NCBI GenBank assembly: GCA_026545225.1
Contig: CM048847.1
Coordinates: 2,356,001 to 2,420,000 of the forward strand
From: Cornus controversa
Lineage: Eukaryota; Streptophyta; Magnoliopsida; Cornales; Cornaceae
DNA length: 64,000 nucleotides
Reading direction: 5' to 3'
Below, piece by piece: positions 1-14,100 of this stretch. Position numbers and translations under genes: made by a program. The stretch's first letter is position 1, and each line of letters opens with the position of its first letter. The notes below the pieces were generated by a model. The model saw only the letters and a program-made list of their open reading frames with translations, made no database searches and was not told where the DNA came from.

Positions 1-3000
1 GTTTCTTTGGGATGCTTTGATGGTTTCATTTAGAAAAAAGCAGCGTACGATTAGTATTATGGCACGACTTATCTTGGAATGCAGTTTTCAAATCAAAACA
101 ACTCAAATGAAACAAGTTTAAAATGGTTGGTAGCTTGCTAATTGTTTCCTTTAGATGTCCAAACGGTCGAACTTGGGACAAAGCACCATACGGTTGTGAT
201 GAAGATCGGATTGACATGTTCGTCACTTCTTTTGGATGCTTTGATGGTCTAATTTGGAAAAAAGAAACTTACGATTCTGATTATGGCACGACTTCTCAAG
301 GAATGGGTTTTTGAATCAGAATAACTCAAACTAAACTTGTTTAAAATCATCGATAGCTTGGGAATTGTTTCTTTTACTTTTCCAGGTGGTTGAAGTTGGC
401 ATAGAGCACCATACGGTTGTGATCATGCATGAGTGCAGCATGGAATTACTCTTTTCGATTCAAGACGTCCTGATGGTTGAATTTGGCATAAAGCAACGTA
501 TAATTCTAGGTATGGCACGATTTCATGTGGATTGGGACTTTTCGAATCAGGATAAGTCAAACGAAACAAGTTCAAAGCCGTTGTTGTAATTCTCTATTCT
601 TCTGGAAATCCAGATGGTCAATTCTAGCACAAAGCGCCATACGGTTGTCGTCATGCCTGATTATTGCAAGCAATTGTTCTTTCGACTCAGAACAACTCAA
701 ACAAACACGGATGAAGATCGGATTGACATGCTCGTCATTTCTTTGGGACGCTTTGATGGTTTCATTTAGAAAAAAGCAGTGTACGATTAGTATTATGGCA
801 CGACTTCTCTTGCAATGCGGTTTTCAAATCAAAACAACTCAAATGAAACAAGTTTAAAATGGTTGGTAGCTTGCTAATTGTTTCCTTTAGATGTCCAAAC
901 GGTCGAACTTGGAACAAAGCACCATACGGTTGTGATGAAGATCGGATTGACATGTTCGTCACTTCTTTTGGATGCTTTGATGGTCTAATTTGGAAAAAAG
1001 AAACTTACGATTCTGATTATGGCACGACTTCTCAAGGAATGGGTTTTTGAATCAGAATAACTCAAACTAAACTTGTTTAAAATCATCGATAGCTTGGGAA
1101 TTGTTTCTTTTACTTTTCCAGGTGGTTGAAGTTGGCATAGAGCACCATACGGTTGTGATCATGCATGAGTGCAGCATGGAATTACTCTTTTCGATTCAAG
1201 ACGTCCTGATGGTTGAATTTGGCATAAAGTAACGTATAATTCTAGGTATGGCACGATTTCATGTGGATTGGGACTTTTCGAATCAGGATAAGTCAAACGA
1301 AACAAGTTCAAAGCCGTTGTTGTAATTCTCTATTCTTCTGGAAATCCAGATGGTCAATTCTAGCACAAAGCGCCATACGGTTGTCGTCATGCCTGATTAT
1401 TGCAAGCAATTGTTCTTTCGACTCAGAACAACTCAAACAAACATGGATGAAGATCGGATCGACATGCTCATCGTTTCTTTGGGACGCTTTGATGGTTTCA
1501 TTTAGAAAAAAGTAGCGTACGATTAGTATTATGGCACGACTTCTCTTGGAATGCGATTTTTGAATCAAAACAACTCAAATGAAACAAGTTTAAAATGGTC
1601 GGTAGCTTGCTAATTGTTTCCTTTAGATGTCCAAACGGTCGAATTTGGAACGAAGCACCATACGGTTGTGATGAAGATCGGATTGACATGTTCGTCACTT
1701 CTTTTGGATGCTTTGATGGTCTGATTTAGAAAAAAGAAACTTACGATTCTGATTATGGCATGACTTCTCAAGGAATGGGTTTTTGAATCAGAACAACTCA
1801 AACTAAACTTGTTTAAAATCATCGATAGCTTGGGAATTGTTTCTTTTACTTTTCCAGATGGTTGAAGTTGGCATAGAGCACCATACGGTTGTGATCATTC
1901 ATGGGTGCAGCATGGAATTACTCTTTTCGATTCAGGACTTCCTGACGGTTGAATTTGGCATAAAGCAACGTATAATTCTAGGTATTGCACAATTTTACGT
2001 GGATTGGGACTTTTCGAATCAGGACAAGTCAAACGAAACAAGTTCGAAACCGTTCTTGTCATTCTCTATTCTTCTGGCCATCCTGATGGTCAATTCTAGC
2101 ACAAAGCGCCATACGGTTGTCGTCATGCCTGATTATTGCAAGCAATTGTTCTTTCGACTCAGAACAACTCAAACAAACACGGATGAAGATCGGATTGACA
2201 TGCTCGTCATTTCTTTGGGACGCTTTGATGGTTTCATTTAGAAAAAAGCAGTGTACGATTAGTATTATGGCACGACTTCTCTTGCAATGCGGTTTTCAAA
2301 TCAAAACAACTCAAATGAAACAAGTTTAAAATGGTTGGTAGCTTGCTAATTGTTTCCTTTAGATGTCCAAACGGTCGAACTTGGAACAAAGCACCATACG
2401 GTTGTGATGAAGATCGGATTGACATGTTCGTCACTTCTTTTGGATGCTTTGATGGTCTAATTTGGAAAAAAGAAACTTACGATTCTGATTATGGCACGAC
2501 TTCTCAAGGAATGGGTTTTTGAATCAGAACAACTCAAACTAAACTTGTTTAAAATCCTCGATAGCTTGGGAATTGTTTCTTTTACTTTTCCAGATGGTTG
2601 AAGTTGGCATAGAGCGCCATACAGTTGTGATCATTCATGAGTGCAGCAAGGAATTACTATTTTTGATTCAGGACGTCCTGATGGTTGAATTTGGCATAAA
2701 GCAATGTATAATTCTAAGTATGGCACGATTTCACGTGGATTGGACTTTTCGAATCATGACAAGTCAAACGAAACACGTTCGAAACCGTTCTTGTCATTCT
2801 CTATTCTTCTGGATATCCAGATGGTCAATTCTAGCACAAAGCGCCATACGATTGTCGTCATGCTTGATTATTGCAAGCAATTATTCTTTCGACTCAGAAC
2901 AACTCAAACAAACACGGATGAAGATCGGATTGACATGCTCGTCGTTTCTTTGGGATGCTTTGATGGTTTCATTTAGAAAAAAGCAGCGTACGATTAGTAT

Positions 3001-6000
3001 TATGGCATGACTTATCTTGGAATGCAGTTTTCAAATCAAAACAACTCAAATGAAACAAGTTTAAAATGGTTGGTAGCTTGCTAATTGTTTCCTTTAGATG
3101 TCCAAACGGTCGAACTTGGGACAAAGCACCATACGGTTGTGATGAAGATCGGATTGACATGTTCGTCACTTCTTTTGGATGCTTTGATGGCCTAATTTGG
3201 AAAAAAGAAACTTACGATTCTGATTATGGCACGACTTCTCAAGGAATGGGTTTTTGAATCAGAATAACTCAAACTAAACTTGTTTAAAATCATCGATAGC
3301 TTGGGAATTGTTTCTTTTACTTTTCCAGGTGGTTGAAGTTGGCATAGAGCACCATACGGTTGTGATCATGCATGAGTGCAGCATGGAATTACTCTTTTCG
3401 ATTCAAGACGTCCTGATGGTTGAATTTGGCATAAAGCAACGTATAATTCTAGGTATGGCAGGATTTCATGTGGATTGGGACTTTTCGAATCAGGATAAGT
3501 CAAACGAAACAAGTTCAAAGCCGTTGTTGTAATTCTCTATTCTTCTGGAAATCCAGATGGTCAATTCTAGCACAAAGCGCCATACGATTGTCGTCATGCC
3601 TGATTATTGCAAGCAATTGTTCTTTCGACTCAGAACAACTCAAACAAACACGGATGAAGATCGGATTGACATGCTCATCATTTCTTTGGGACGCTTTGAT
3701 GGTTTCATTTAGAAAAAAGCAGTGTACGATTAGTATTATGGCACGACTTCTCTTGCAATGCGGTTTTCAAATCAAAACAACTCAAATGAAACAAGTTTAA
3801 AATGGTTGGTAGCTTGCTAATTGTTTCCTTTAGATGTCCAAACGGTCGAACTTGGAACAAAGCACCATACGGTTGTGATGAAGATCGGATTGACATGTTC
3901 GTCACTTCTTTTGGATGCTTTGATGGTCTAATTTGGAAAAAAGAAACTTACGATTCTGATTATGGCACGACTTCTCAAGGAATGGGTTTTTGAATCAGAA
4001 CAACTCAAACTAAACTTGTTTAAAATCCTTGATAGCTTGGGAATTGTTTCTTTTACTTTTCCAGATGGTTGAAGTTGGCATAGAGCGCCATACAGTTGTG
4101 ATCATTCATGAGTGCAGCAAGGAATTACTATTTTTGATTCAGGACGTCCTGATGGTTGAATTTGGCATAAAGCAATGTATAATTCTAAGTATGGCACGAT
4201 TTCACGTGGATTGGACTTTTCGAATCATGACAAGTCAAACGAAACACGTTCGAAATCGTTCTTGTCATTCTCTATTCTTCTGGATATCCAGATGGTCAAT
4301 TCTAGCACAAAGCGCCATACGATTGTCGTCATGCTTAATTATTGCAAGCAATTGTTCTTTCGACTCAGAACAACTCAAACAAACACGGATGAAGATCGGA
4401 TTGACATGCTCGTCGTTTCTTTGGGATGCTTTGATGGTTTCATTTAGAAAAAAGCAGCGTACGATTAGTATTATGGCACGACTTATCTTGGAATGCAGTT
4501 TTCAAATCAAAACAACTCAAATGAAACAAGTTTAAAATGGTTGGTAGCTTGCTAATTGTTTCCTTTAGATGTCCAAACGGTCGAACTTGGGACAAAGCAC
4601 CATACGGTTGTGATGAAGATCGGATTGACATGTTCGTCACTTCTTTTGGATGCTTTGATGGTCTAATTTGGAAAAAAGAAACTTACGATTCTGATTATGG
4701 CACGACTTCTCAAGGAATGGGTTTTTGAATCAGAATAACTCAAACTAAACTTGTTTAAAATCATCGATAGCTTGGGAATTGTTTCTTTTACTTTTCCAGG
4801 TGGTTGAAGTTGGCATAGAGCACCATACGGTTGTGATCATGCATGAGTGCAGCATGGAATTACTCTTTTCGATTCAAGACGTCCTGATGGTTGAATTTGG
4901 CATAAAGCAACGTATAATTCTAGGTATGGCACGATTTCATGTGGATTGGGACTTTTCGAATCAGGATAAGTCAAACGAAACAAGTTCAAAGCCGTTGTTG
5001 TAATTCTCTATTCTTCTGGAAATCCAGATGGTCAATTCTAGCACAAAGCGCCATACGGTTGTCGTTATGCCTGATTATTGCAAGCAATTGTTCTTTCGAC
5101 TCAGAACAACTCAAACAAACACGGATGAAGATCGGATTGACATGCTCGTCATTTCTTTGGGACGCTTTGATGGTTTCATTTAGAAAAAAGCAGTGTACGA
5201 TTAGTATTATGGCACGACTTCTCTTGCAATGCGGTTTTCAAATCAAAACAACTCAAATGAAACAAGTTTAAAATGGTTGGTAGCTTGCTAATTGTTTCCT
5301 TTAGATGTCCAAACGGTCGAACTTGGAACAAAGCACCATACGGTTGTGATGAAGATCGGATTGACATGTTCGTCACTTCTTTTGGATGCTTTGATGGTCT
5401 AATTTGGAAAAAAGAAACTTACGATTCTGATTATGGCACGACTTCTCAAGGAATGGGTTTTTGAATCAGAATAACTCAAACTAAACTTGTTTAAAATCAT
5501 CGATAGCTTGGGAATTGTTTCTTTTACTTTTCCAGGTGGTTGAAGTTGGCATAGAGCACCATACGGTTGTGATCATGCATGAGTGCAGCATGGAATTACT
5601 CTTTTCGATTCAAGACGTCCTGATGGTTGAATTTGGCATAAAGCAACGTATAATTCTAGGTATGGCACGATTTCATGTGGATTGGGACTTTTCGAATCAG
5701 GATAAGTCAAACGAAACAAGTTCAAAGCCGTTGTTGTAATTCTCTATTCTTCTGGAAATCCAGATGGTCAATTCTAGCACAAAGCGCCATACGGTTGTCG
5801 TCATGCCTGATTATTGCAAGCAATTGTTCTTTCGACTCAGAACAACTCAAACAAACATGGATGAAGATCGGATCGACATGCTCATCGTTTCTTTGGGACG
5901 CTTTGATGGTTTCATTTAGAAAAAAGTAGCGTACGATTAGTATTATGGCACGACTTCTCTTGGAATGCGATTTTTGAATCAAAACAACTCAAATGAAACA

Positions 6001-7960
6001 AGTTTAAAATGGTCGGTAGCTTGCTAATTGTTTCCTTTAGATGTCCAAACGGTCGAATTTGGAACGAAGCACCATACGGTTGTGATGAAGATCGGATTGA
6101 CATGTTCGTCACTTCTTTTGGATGCTTTGATGGTCTGATTTAGAAAAAAGAAACTTACGATTCTGATTATGGCATGACTTCTCAAGGAATGGGTTTTTGA
6201 ATCAGAACAACTCAAACTAAACTTGTTTAAAATCATCGATAGCTTGGGAATTGTTTCTTTTACTTTTCCAGATGGTTGAAGTTGGCATAGAGCACCATAC
6301 GGTTGTGATCATTCATGGGTGCAGCATGGAATTACTCTTTTCGATTCAGGACTTCCTGACGGTTGAATTTGGCATAAAGCAACGTATAATTCTAGGTATT
6401 GCACAATTTTACGTGGATTGGGACTTTTCGAATCAGGACAAGTCAAACGAAACAAGTTCGAAACCGTTCTTGTCATTCTCTATTCTTCTGGCCATCCTGA
6501 TGGTCAATTCTAGCACAAAGCGCCATACGGTTGTCGTCATGCCTGATTATTGCAAGCAATTGTTCTTTCGACTCAGAACAACTCAAACAAACACGGATGA
6601 AGATCGGATTGACATGCTCGTCATTTCTTTGGGACGCTTTGATGGTTTCATTTAGAAAAAAGCAGTGTACGATTAGTATTATGGCACGACTTCTCTTGCA
6701 ATGCGGTTTTCAAATCAAAACAACTCAAATGAAACAAGTTTAAAATGGTTGGTAGCTTGCTAATTGTTTCCTTTAGATGTCCAAACGGTCGAACTTGGAA
6801 CAAAGCACCATACGGTTGTGATGAAGATCGGATTGACATGTTCGTCACTTCTTTTGGATGCTTTGATGGTCTAATTTGGAAAAAAGAAACTTACGATTCT
6901 GATTATGGCACGACTTCTCAAGGAATGGGTTTTTGAATCAGAACAACTCAAACTAAACTTGTTTAAAATCCTCGATAGCTTGGGAATTGTTTCTTTTACT
7001 TTTCCAGATGGTTGAAGTTGGCATAGAGCGCCATACAGTTGTGATCATTCATGAGTGCAGCAAGGAATTACTATTTTTGATTCAGGACGTCCTGATGGTT
7101 GAATTTGGCATAAAGCAATGTATAATTCTAAGTATGGCACGATTTCACGTGGATTGGACTTTTCGAATCATGACAAGTCAAACGAAACACGTTCGAAACC
7201 GTTCTTGTCATTCTCTATTCTTCTGGATATCCAGATGGTCAATTCTAGCACAAAGCGCCATACGATTGTCGTCATGCTTGATTATTGCAAGCAATTATTC
7301 TTTCGACTCAGAACAACTCAAACAAACACGGATGAAGATCGGATTGACATGCTCGTCGTTTCTTTGGGATGCTTTGATGGTTTCATTTAGAAAAAAGCAG
7401 CGTACGATTAGTATTATGGCACGACTTATCTTGGAATGCAGTTTTCAAATCAAAACAACTCAAATGAAACAAGTTTAAAATGGTTGGTAGCTTGCTAATT
7501 GTTTCCTTTAGATGTCCAAACGGTCGAACTTGGGACAAAGCACCATACGGTTGTGATGAAGATCGGATTGACATGTTCGTCACTTCTTTTGGATGCTTTG
7601 ATGGTCTAATTTGGAAAAAAGAAACTTACGATTCTGATTATGGCACGACTTCTCAAGGAATGGGTTTTTGAATCAGAATAACTCAAACTAAACTTGTTTA
7701 AAATCATCGATAGCTTGGGAATTGTTTCTTTTACTTTTCCAGGTGGTTGAAGTTGGCATAGAGCACCATACGGTTGTGATCATGCATGAGTGCAGCATGG
7801 AATTACTCTTTTCGATTCAAGACGTCCTGATGGTTGAATTTGGCATAAAGCAACGTATAATTCTAGGTATGGCAGGATTTCATGTGGATTGGGACTTTTC
7901 GAATCAGGATAAGTCAAACGAAACAAGTTCAAAGCCGTTGTTGTAATTCTCTATTCTTCT
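1..7960. repeat. Higher-order repeat, 6 units, 4,414 bp
   Basis: Three unit classes (a, b, c) can be told apart by private variants. Here they run a-b-c-b-a-b, then a-b-c-b-a. Copies 4,414 bp apart share rare variants: the GCACAATTTTACG version near 1987 recurs near 6401, and the GGCAGGATTTCATG version near 3457 recurs near 7871. The second copy breaks off before its sixth unit, so the right border is approximate (about 7.9-8.1 kb). Confidence 0.8.
613..1348. repeat. Representative 736-bp satellite unit with six internal monomers
   Basis: One unit, phased on the recurring GATGG at monomer starts. It divides into 613-754 (142 bp), 755-889 (135), 890-978 (89), 979-1120 (142), 1121-1207 (87) and 1208-1348 (141). 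The start of each monomer shares a pattern of GATGGT..A.TT.G.A.AAAGC followed by a variant of CCATACGGTTGT or CGTACGATT. Long monomers also share an internal block ending in AACTCAAA...AAAC and a T-rich end. The 87- and 89-bp monomers lack roughly 54 bp of the middle. I infer an ancestral monomer of about 142 bp that was amplified as a hexamer with two shortened members. The phase is arbitrary. Confidence 0.8.
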
Positions 7961-8118
7961 GGAAATCCAGATGGTCAATTCTAGCACAAAGCGCCATACG
8001 GTTGTCGTCATGCCTGATTATTGCAAGCAATTGTTCTTTCGACTCAGAACAACTCAAACAAACATGGATGAAGATCGGATCGACATGCTCATCGTTTCTT
8101 TGGGACGCTTTGATGGTT

Positions 8119-11100
8119 TCATTTAGAAAAAAGTAGCGTACGATTAGTATTATGGCACGACTTCTCTTGGAATGCGATTTTTGAATCAAAACAACTCAAA
8201 TGAAACAAGTTTAAAATGGTCGGTAGCTTGCTACTTGTTTCCTTTAGATGTCCAAACGGTCGAATTTGGAACGAAGCACCATACGGTTGTGATGAAGATC
8301 GGATTGACATGTTCGTCACTTCTTTTGGATGCTTTGATGGTCTGATTTAGAAAAAAGAAACTTACGATTCTGATTATGGCATGACTTCTCAAGGAATGGG
8401 TTTTTGAATCAGAACAACTCAAACTAAACTTGTTTAAAATCATCGATAGCTTGGGAATTGTTTCTTTTACTTTTCCAGATGGTTGAAGTTGGCATAGAGC
8501 ACCATACGGTTGTGATCATTCATGGGTGCAGCATGGAATTACTCTTTTCGATTCAGGACTTCCTGACGGTTGAATTTGGCATAAAGCAACGTATAATTCT
8601 AGGTATTGCACGATTTTACGTGGATTGGGACTTTTCGAATCAGGACAAGTCAAACGAAACAAGTTCGAAACCGTTCTTGTCATTCTCTATTCTTCTGGCC
8701 ATCCTGATGGTCAATTCTAGCACAAAGCGCCATACGGTTGTCGTCATGCCTGATTATTGCAAGCAATTGTTCTTTCGACTCAGAACAACTCAAACAAAAA
8801 CGGATGAAGATCGGATTGACATGCTCGTCATTTCTTTGGGACGCTTTGATGGTTTCATTTAGAAAAAAGCAGTGTACGATTAGTATTATGGCACGACTTC
8901 TCTTGCAATGCGGTTTTCAAATCAAAACAACTCAAATGAAACAAGTTTAAAATGGTTGGTAGCTTGCTAATTGTTTCCTTTAGATGTCCAAACGGTCGAA
9001 CTTGGAACAAAGCACCATACGGTTGTGATGAAGATCGGATTGACATGTTCGTCACTTCTTTTGGATGCTTTGATGGTCTAATTTGGAAAAAAGAAACTTA
9101 CGATTCTGATTATGGCACGACTTCTCAAGGAATGGGTTTTTGAATCAGAACAACTCAAACTAAACTTGTTTAAAATCCTCGATAGCTTGGGAATTGTTTC
9201 TTTTACTTTTCCAGATGGTTGAAGTTGGCATAGAGCGCCATACAGTTGTGATCATTCATGAGTGCAGCAAGGAATTACTATTTTTGGTTCAGGACGTCCT
9301 GATGGTTGAATTTGGCATAAAGCAATGTATAATTCTAAGTATGGCACGATTTCACGTGGATTGGACTTTTCGAATCATGACAAGTCAAACGAAACACGTT
9401 CGAAACCGTTCTTGTCATTCTCTATTCTTTTGGATATCCAGATGGTCAATTCTAGCACAAAGCGCCATACGATTGTCGTCATGCTTGATTATTGCAAGCA
9501 ATTATTCTTTCGACTCAGAACAACTCAAACAAACACGGATGAAGATCGGATTGACATGCTCGTCGTTTCTTTGGGATGCTTTGATGGTTTCATTTAGAAA
9601 AAAGCAGCGTACGATTAGTATTATGGCACGACTTATCTTGGAATGCAGTTTTCAAATCAAAACAACTCAAATGAAACAAGTTTAAAATGGTTGGTAGCTT
9701 GCTAATTGTTTCCTTTAGATGTCCAAACGGTCGAACTTGGGACAAAGCACCATACGGTTGTGATGAAGATCGGATTGACATGTTCGTCACTTCTTTTGGA
9801 TGCTTTGATGGTCTAATTTGGAAAAAAGAAACTTACGATTCTGATTATGGCACGACTTCTCAAGGAATGGGTTTTTGAATCAGAATAACTCAAACTAAAC
9901 TTGTTTAAAATCATCGATAGCTTGGGAATTGTTTCTTTTACTTTTCCAGGTGGTTGAAGTTGGCATAGAGCACCATACGGTTGTGATCATGCATGAGTGC
10001 AGCATGGAATTACTCTTTTCGATTCAAGACGTCCTGATGGTTGAATTTGGCATAAAGCAACCTATAATTCTAGGTATGGCAGGATTTCATGTGGATTGGG
10101 ACTTTTCGAATCAGGATAAGTCAAACGAAACAAGTTCAAAGCCGTTGTTGTAATTCTCTATTCTTCTGGAAATCCAGATGGTCAATTCTAGCACAAAGCG
10201 CCATACGGTTGTCGTCATGCCTGATTATTGCAAGCAATTGTTCTTTCGACTCAGAACAACTCAAACAAAAATGGATGAAGATCGGATCGACATGCTCATC
10301 GTTTCTTTGGGACGCTTTGATGGTTTTATTTAGAAAAAAGTAGCGTACGATTAGTATTATGGCACGACTTCTCTTGGAATGCGATTTTTGAATCAAAACA
10401 ACTCAAATGAAACAAGTTTAAAATGGTCGGTAGCTTGCTACTTGTTTCCTTTAGATGTCCAAACGGTCGAATTTGGAACGAAGCACCATACGGTTGTGAT
10501 GAAGATCGGATTGACATGTTCGTCACTTCTTTTGGATGCTTTGATGGTCTGATTTAGAAAAAAGAAACTTACGATTCTGATTATGGCATGACTTCTCAAG
10601 GAATGGGTTTTTGAATCAGAACAACTCAAACTAAACTTGTTTAAAATCATCGATAGCTTGGGAATTGTTTCTTTTACTTTTCCAGATGGTTGAAGTTGGC
10701 ATAGAGCACCATACGGTTGTGATCATTCATGGGTGCAGCATGGAATTACTCTTTTCGAATCAGGACTTCCTGACGGTTGAATTTGGCATAAAGCAACGTA
10801 TAATTCTAGGTATTGCACGATGTTACGTGGATTGGGACTTTTCGAATCAGGACAAGTCAAACGAAACAAGTTCGAAACCGTTCTTGTCATTCTCTATTCT
10901 TCTGGCCATCCTGATGGTCAATTCTAGCACAAAGCGCCATACGGTTGTCGTCATGCCTGATTATTGCAAGCAATTGTTCTTTCGACTCAGAACAACTCAA
11001 ACAAACACGGATGAAGATCGGATTGACATGCTCATCATTTCTTTGGGACGCTTTGATGGTTTCATTTAGAAAAAAGCAGTGTACGATTAGTATTATGGCA

Positions 11101-14100
11101 CGACTTCTCTTGCAATGCGGTTTTCAAATCAAAACAACTCAAATGAAACAAGTTTAAAATGGTTGGTAGCTTGCTAATTGTTTCCTTTAGATGTCCAAAC
11201 GGTCGAACTTGGAACAAAGCACCATACGGTTGTGATGAAGATCGGATTGACATGTTCGTCACTTCTTTTGGATGCTTTGATGGTCTAATTTGGAAAAAAG
11301 AAACTTACGATTCTGATTATGGCACGACTTCTCAAGGAATGGGTTTTTGAATCAGAACAACTCAAACTAAACTTGTTTAAAATCCTCGATAGCTTGGGAA
11401 TTGTTTCTTTTACTTTTCCAGATGGTTGAAGTTGGCATAGAGCGCCATACAGTTGTGATCATTCATGAGTGCAGCAAGGAATTACTATTTTTGATTCAGG
11501 ACGTCCTGATGGTTGAATTTGGCATAAAGCAATGTATAATTCTAAGTATGGCACGATTTCACGTGGATTGGACTTTTCGAATCATGACAAGTCAAACGAA
11601 ACACGTTCGAAATCGTTCTTGTCATTCTCTATTCTTCTGGATATCCAGATGGTCAATTCTAGCACAAAGCGCCATACGATTGTCGTCATGCTTAATTATT
11701 GCAAGCAATTGTTCTTTCGACTCAGAACAACTCAAACAAACACGGATGAAGATCGGATTGACATGCTCGTCGTTTCTTTGGGATGCTTTGATGGTTTCAT
11801 TTAGAAAAAAGCAGCGTACGATTAGTATTATGGCACAACTTATCTTGGAATGCAGTTTTCAAATCAAAACAACTCAAATGAAACAAGTTTAAAATGGTTG
11901 GTAGCTTGCTAATTGTTTCCTTTAGATGTCCAAACGGTCGAACTTGGGACAAAGCACCATACGGTTGTGATGAAGATCGGATTGACATGTTCGTCACTTC
12001 TTTTGGATGCTTTGATGGTCTAATTTGGAAAAAAGAAACTTACGATTCTGATTATGGCACGACTTCTCAAGGAATGGGTTTTTGAATCAGAATAACTCAA
12101 ACTAAACTTGTTTAAAATCATCGATAGCTTGGGAATTGTTTCTTTTACTTTTCTAGGTGGTTGAAGTTGGCATAGAGCACCATACGGTTGTGATCATGCA
12201 TGAGTGCAGCATGGAATTACTCTTTTCGATTCAAGACGTCCTGATGGTTGAATTTGGCATAAAGCAACGTATAATTCTAGGTATGGCACGATTTCATGTG
12301 GATTGGGACTTTTCGAATCAGGATAAGTCAAACGAAACAAGTTCAAAGCCGTTGTTGTAATTCTCTATTCTTCTGGAAATCCAGATGGTCAATTCTAGCA
12401 CAAAGCGCCATACGGTTGTCGTCATGCCTGATTATTGCAAGCAATTGTTCTTTCGACTCAGAACAACTCAAACAAACACGGATGAAGATCGGATTGACAT
12501 GCTCGTCATTTCTTTGGGACGCTTTGATGGTTTCATTTAGAAAAAAGCAGTGTACGATTAGTATTATGGCACGACTTCTCTTGCAATGCGGTTTTCAAAT
12601 CAAAACAACTCAAATGAAACAAGTTTAAAATGGTTGGTAGCTTGCTAATTGTTTCCTTTAGATGTCCAAACGGTCGAACTTGGAACAAAGCACCATACGG
12701 TTGTGATGAAGATCGGATTGACATGTTCGTCACTTCTTTTGGATGCTTTGATGGTCTAATTTGGAAAAAAGAAACTTACGATTCTGATTATGGCACGACT
12801 TCTCAAGGAATGGGTTTTTGAATCAGAATAACTCAAACTAAACTTGTTTAAAATCATCGATAGCTTGGGAATTGTTTCTTTTACTTTTCCAGGTGGTTGA
12901 AGTTGGCATAGAGCACCATACGGTTGTGATCATGCATGAGTGCAGCATGGAATTACTCTTTTCGATTCAAGACGTCCTGATGGTTGAATTTGGCATAAAG
13001 CAACGTATAATTCTAGGTATGGCACGATTTCATGTGGATTGGGACTTTTCGAATCAGGATAAGTCAAACGAAACAAGTTCAAAGCCGTTGTTGTTATTCT
13101 CTATTCTTCTGGAAATCCAGATGGTCAATTCTAGCACAAAGCGCCATACGGTTGTCGTCATGCCTGATTATTGCAAGCAATTGTTCTTTCGACTCAGAAC
13201 AACTCAAACAAACATGGATGAAGATCGGATCGACATGCTCATCGTTTCTTTGGGACGCTTTGATGGTTTCATTTAGAAAAAAGTAGCGTACGATTAGTAT
13301 TATGGCACGACTTCTCTTGGAATGCGATTTTTGAATCAAAACAACTCAAATGAAACAAGTTTAAAATGGTCGGTAGCTTGCTACTTGTTTCCTTTAGATG
13401 TCCAAACGGTCGAATTTGGAACGAAGCACCATACGGTTGTGATGAAGATCGGATTGACATGTTCGTCACTTCTTTTGGATGCTTTGATGGTCTGATTTAG
13501 AAAAAAGAAACTTACGATTCTGATTATGGCATGACTTCTCAAGGAATGGGTTTTTGAATCAGAACAACTCAAACTAAACTTGTTTAAAATCATCGATAGC
13601 TTGGGAATTGTTTCTTTTACTTTTCCAGATGGTTGAAGTTGGCATAGAGCACCATACGGTTGTGATCATTCATGGGTGCAGCATGGAATTACTCTTTTCG
13701 ATTCAGGACTTCCTGACGGTTGAATTTGGCATAAAGCAACGTATAATTCTAGGTATTGCACGATTTTACGTGGATTGGGACTTTTCGAATCAGGACAAGT
13801 CAAACGAAACAAGTTCGAAACCGTTCTTGTCATTCTCTATTCTTCTGGCCATCCTGATGGTCAATTCTAGCACAAAGCGCCATACGGTTGTTGTCATGCC
13901 TGATTATTGCAAGCAATTGTTCTTTCGACTCAGAACAACTCAAACAAACACGGATGAAGATCGGATTGACATGCTCGTCATTTCTTTGGGACGCTTTGAT
14001 GGTTTCATTTAGAAAAAAGCAGTGTACGATTAGTATTATGGCACGACTTCTCTTGCAATGCGGTTTTCAAATCAAAACAACTCAAATGAAACAAGTTTAA

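Noticed and set aside
4029..4535. Open frame of 168 codons in the satellite, with 163-codon relatives at 6987, 9194, 11401, 34469 and elsewhere
   Set aside because: Length changes from unit to unit through single substitutions, frames exist on both strands, and no domain is seen. They are by-products of a stop-poor repeat.
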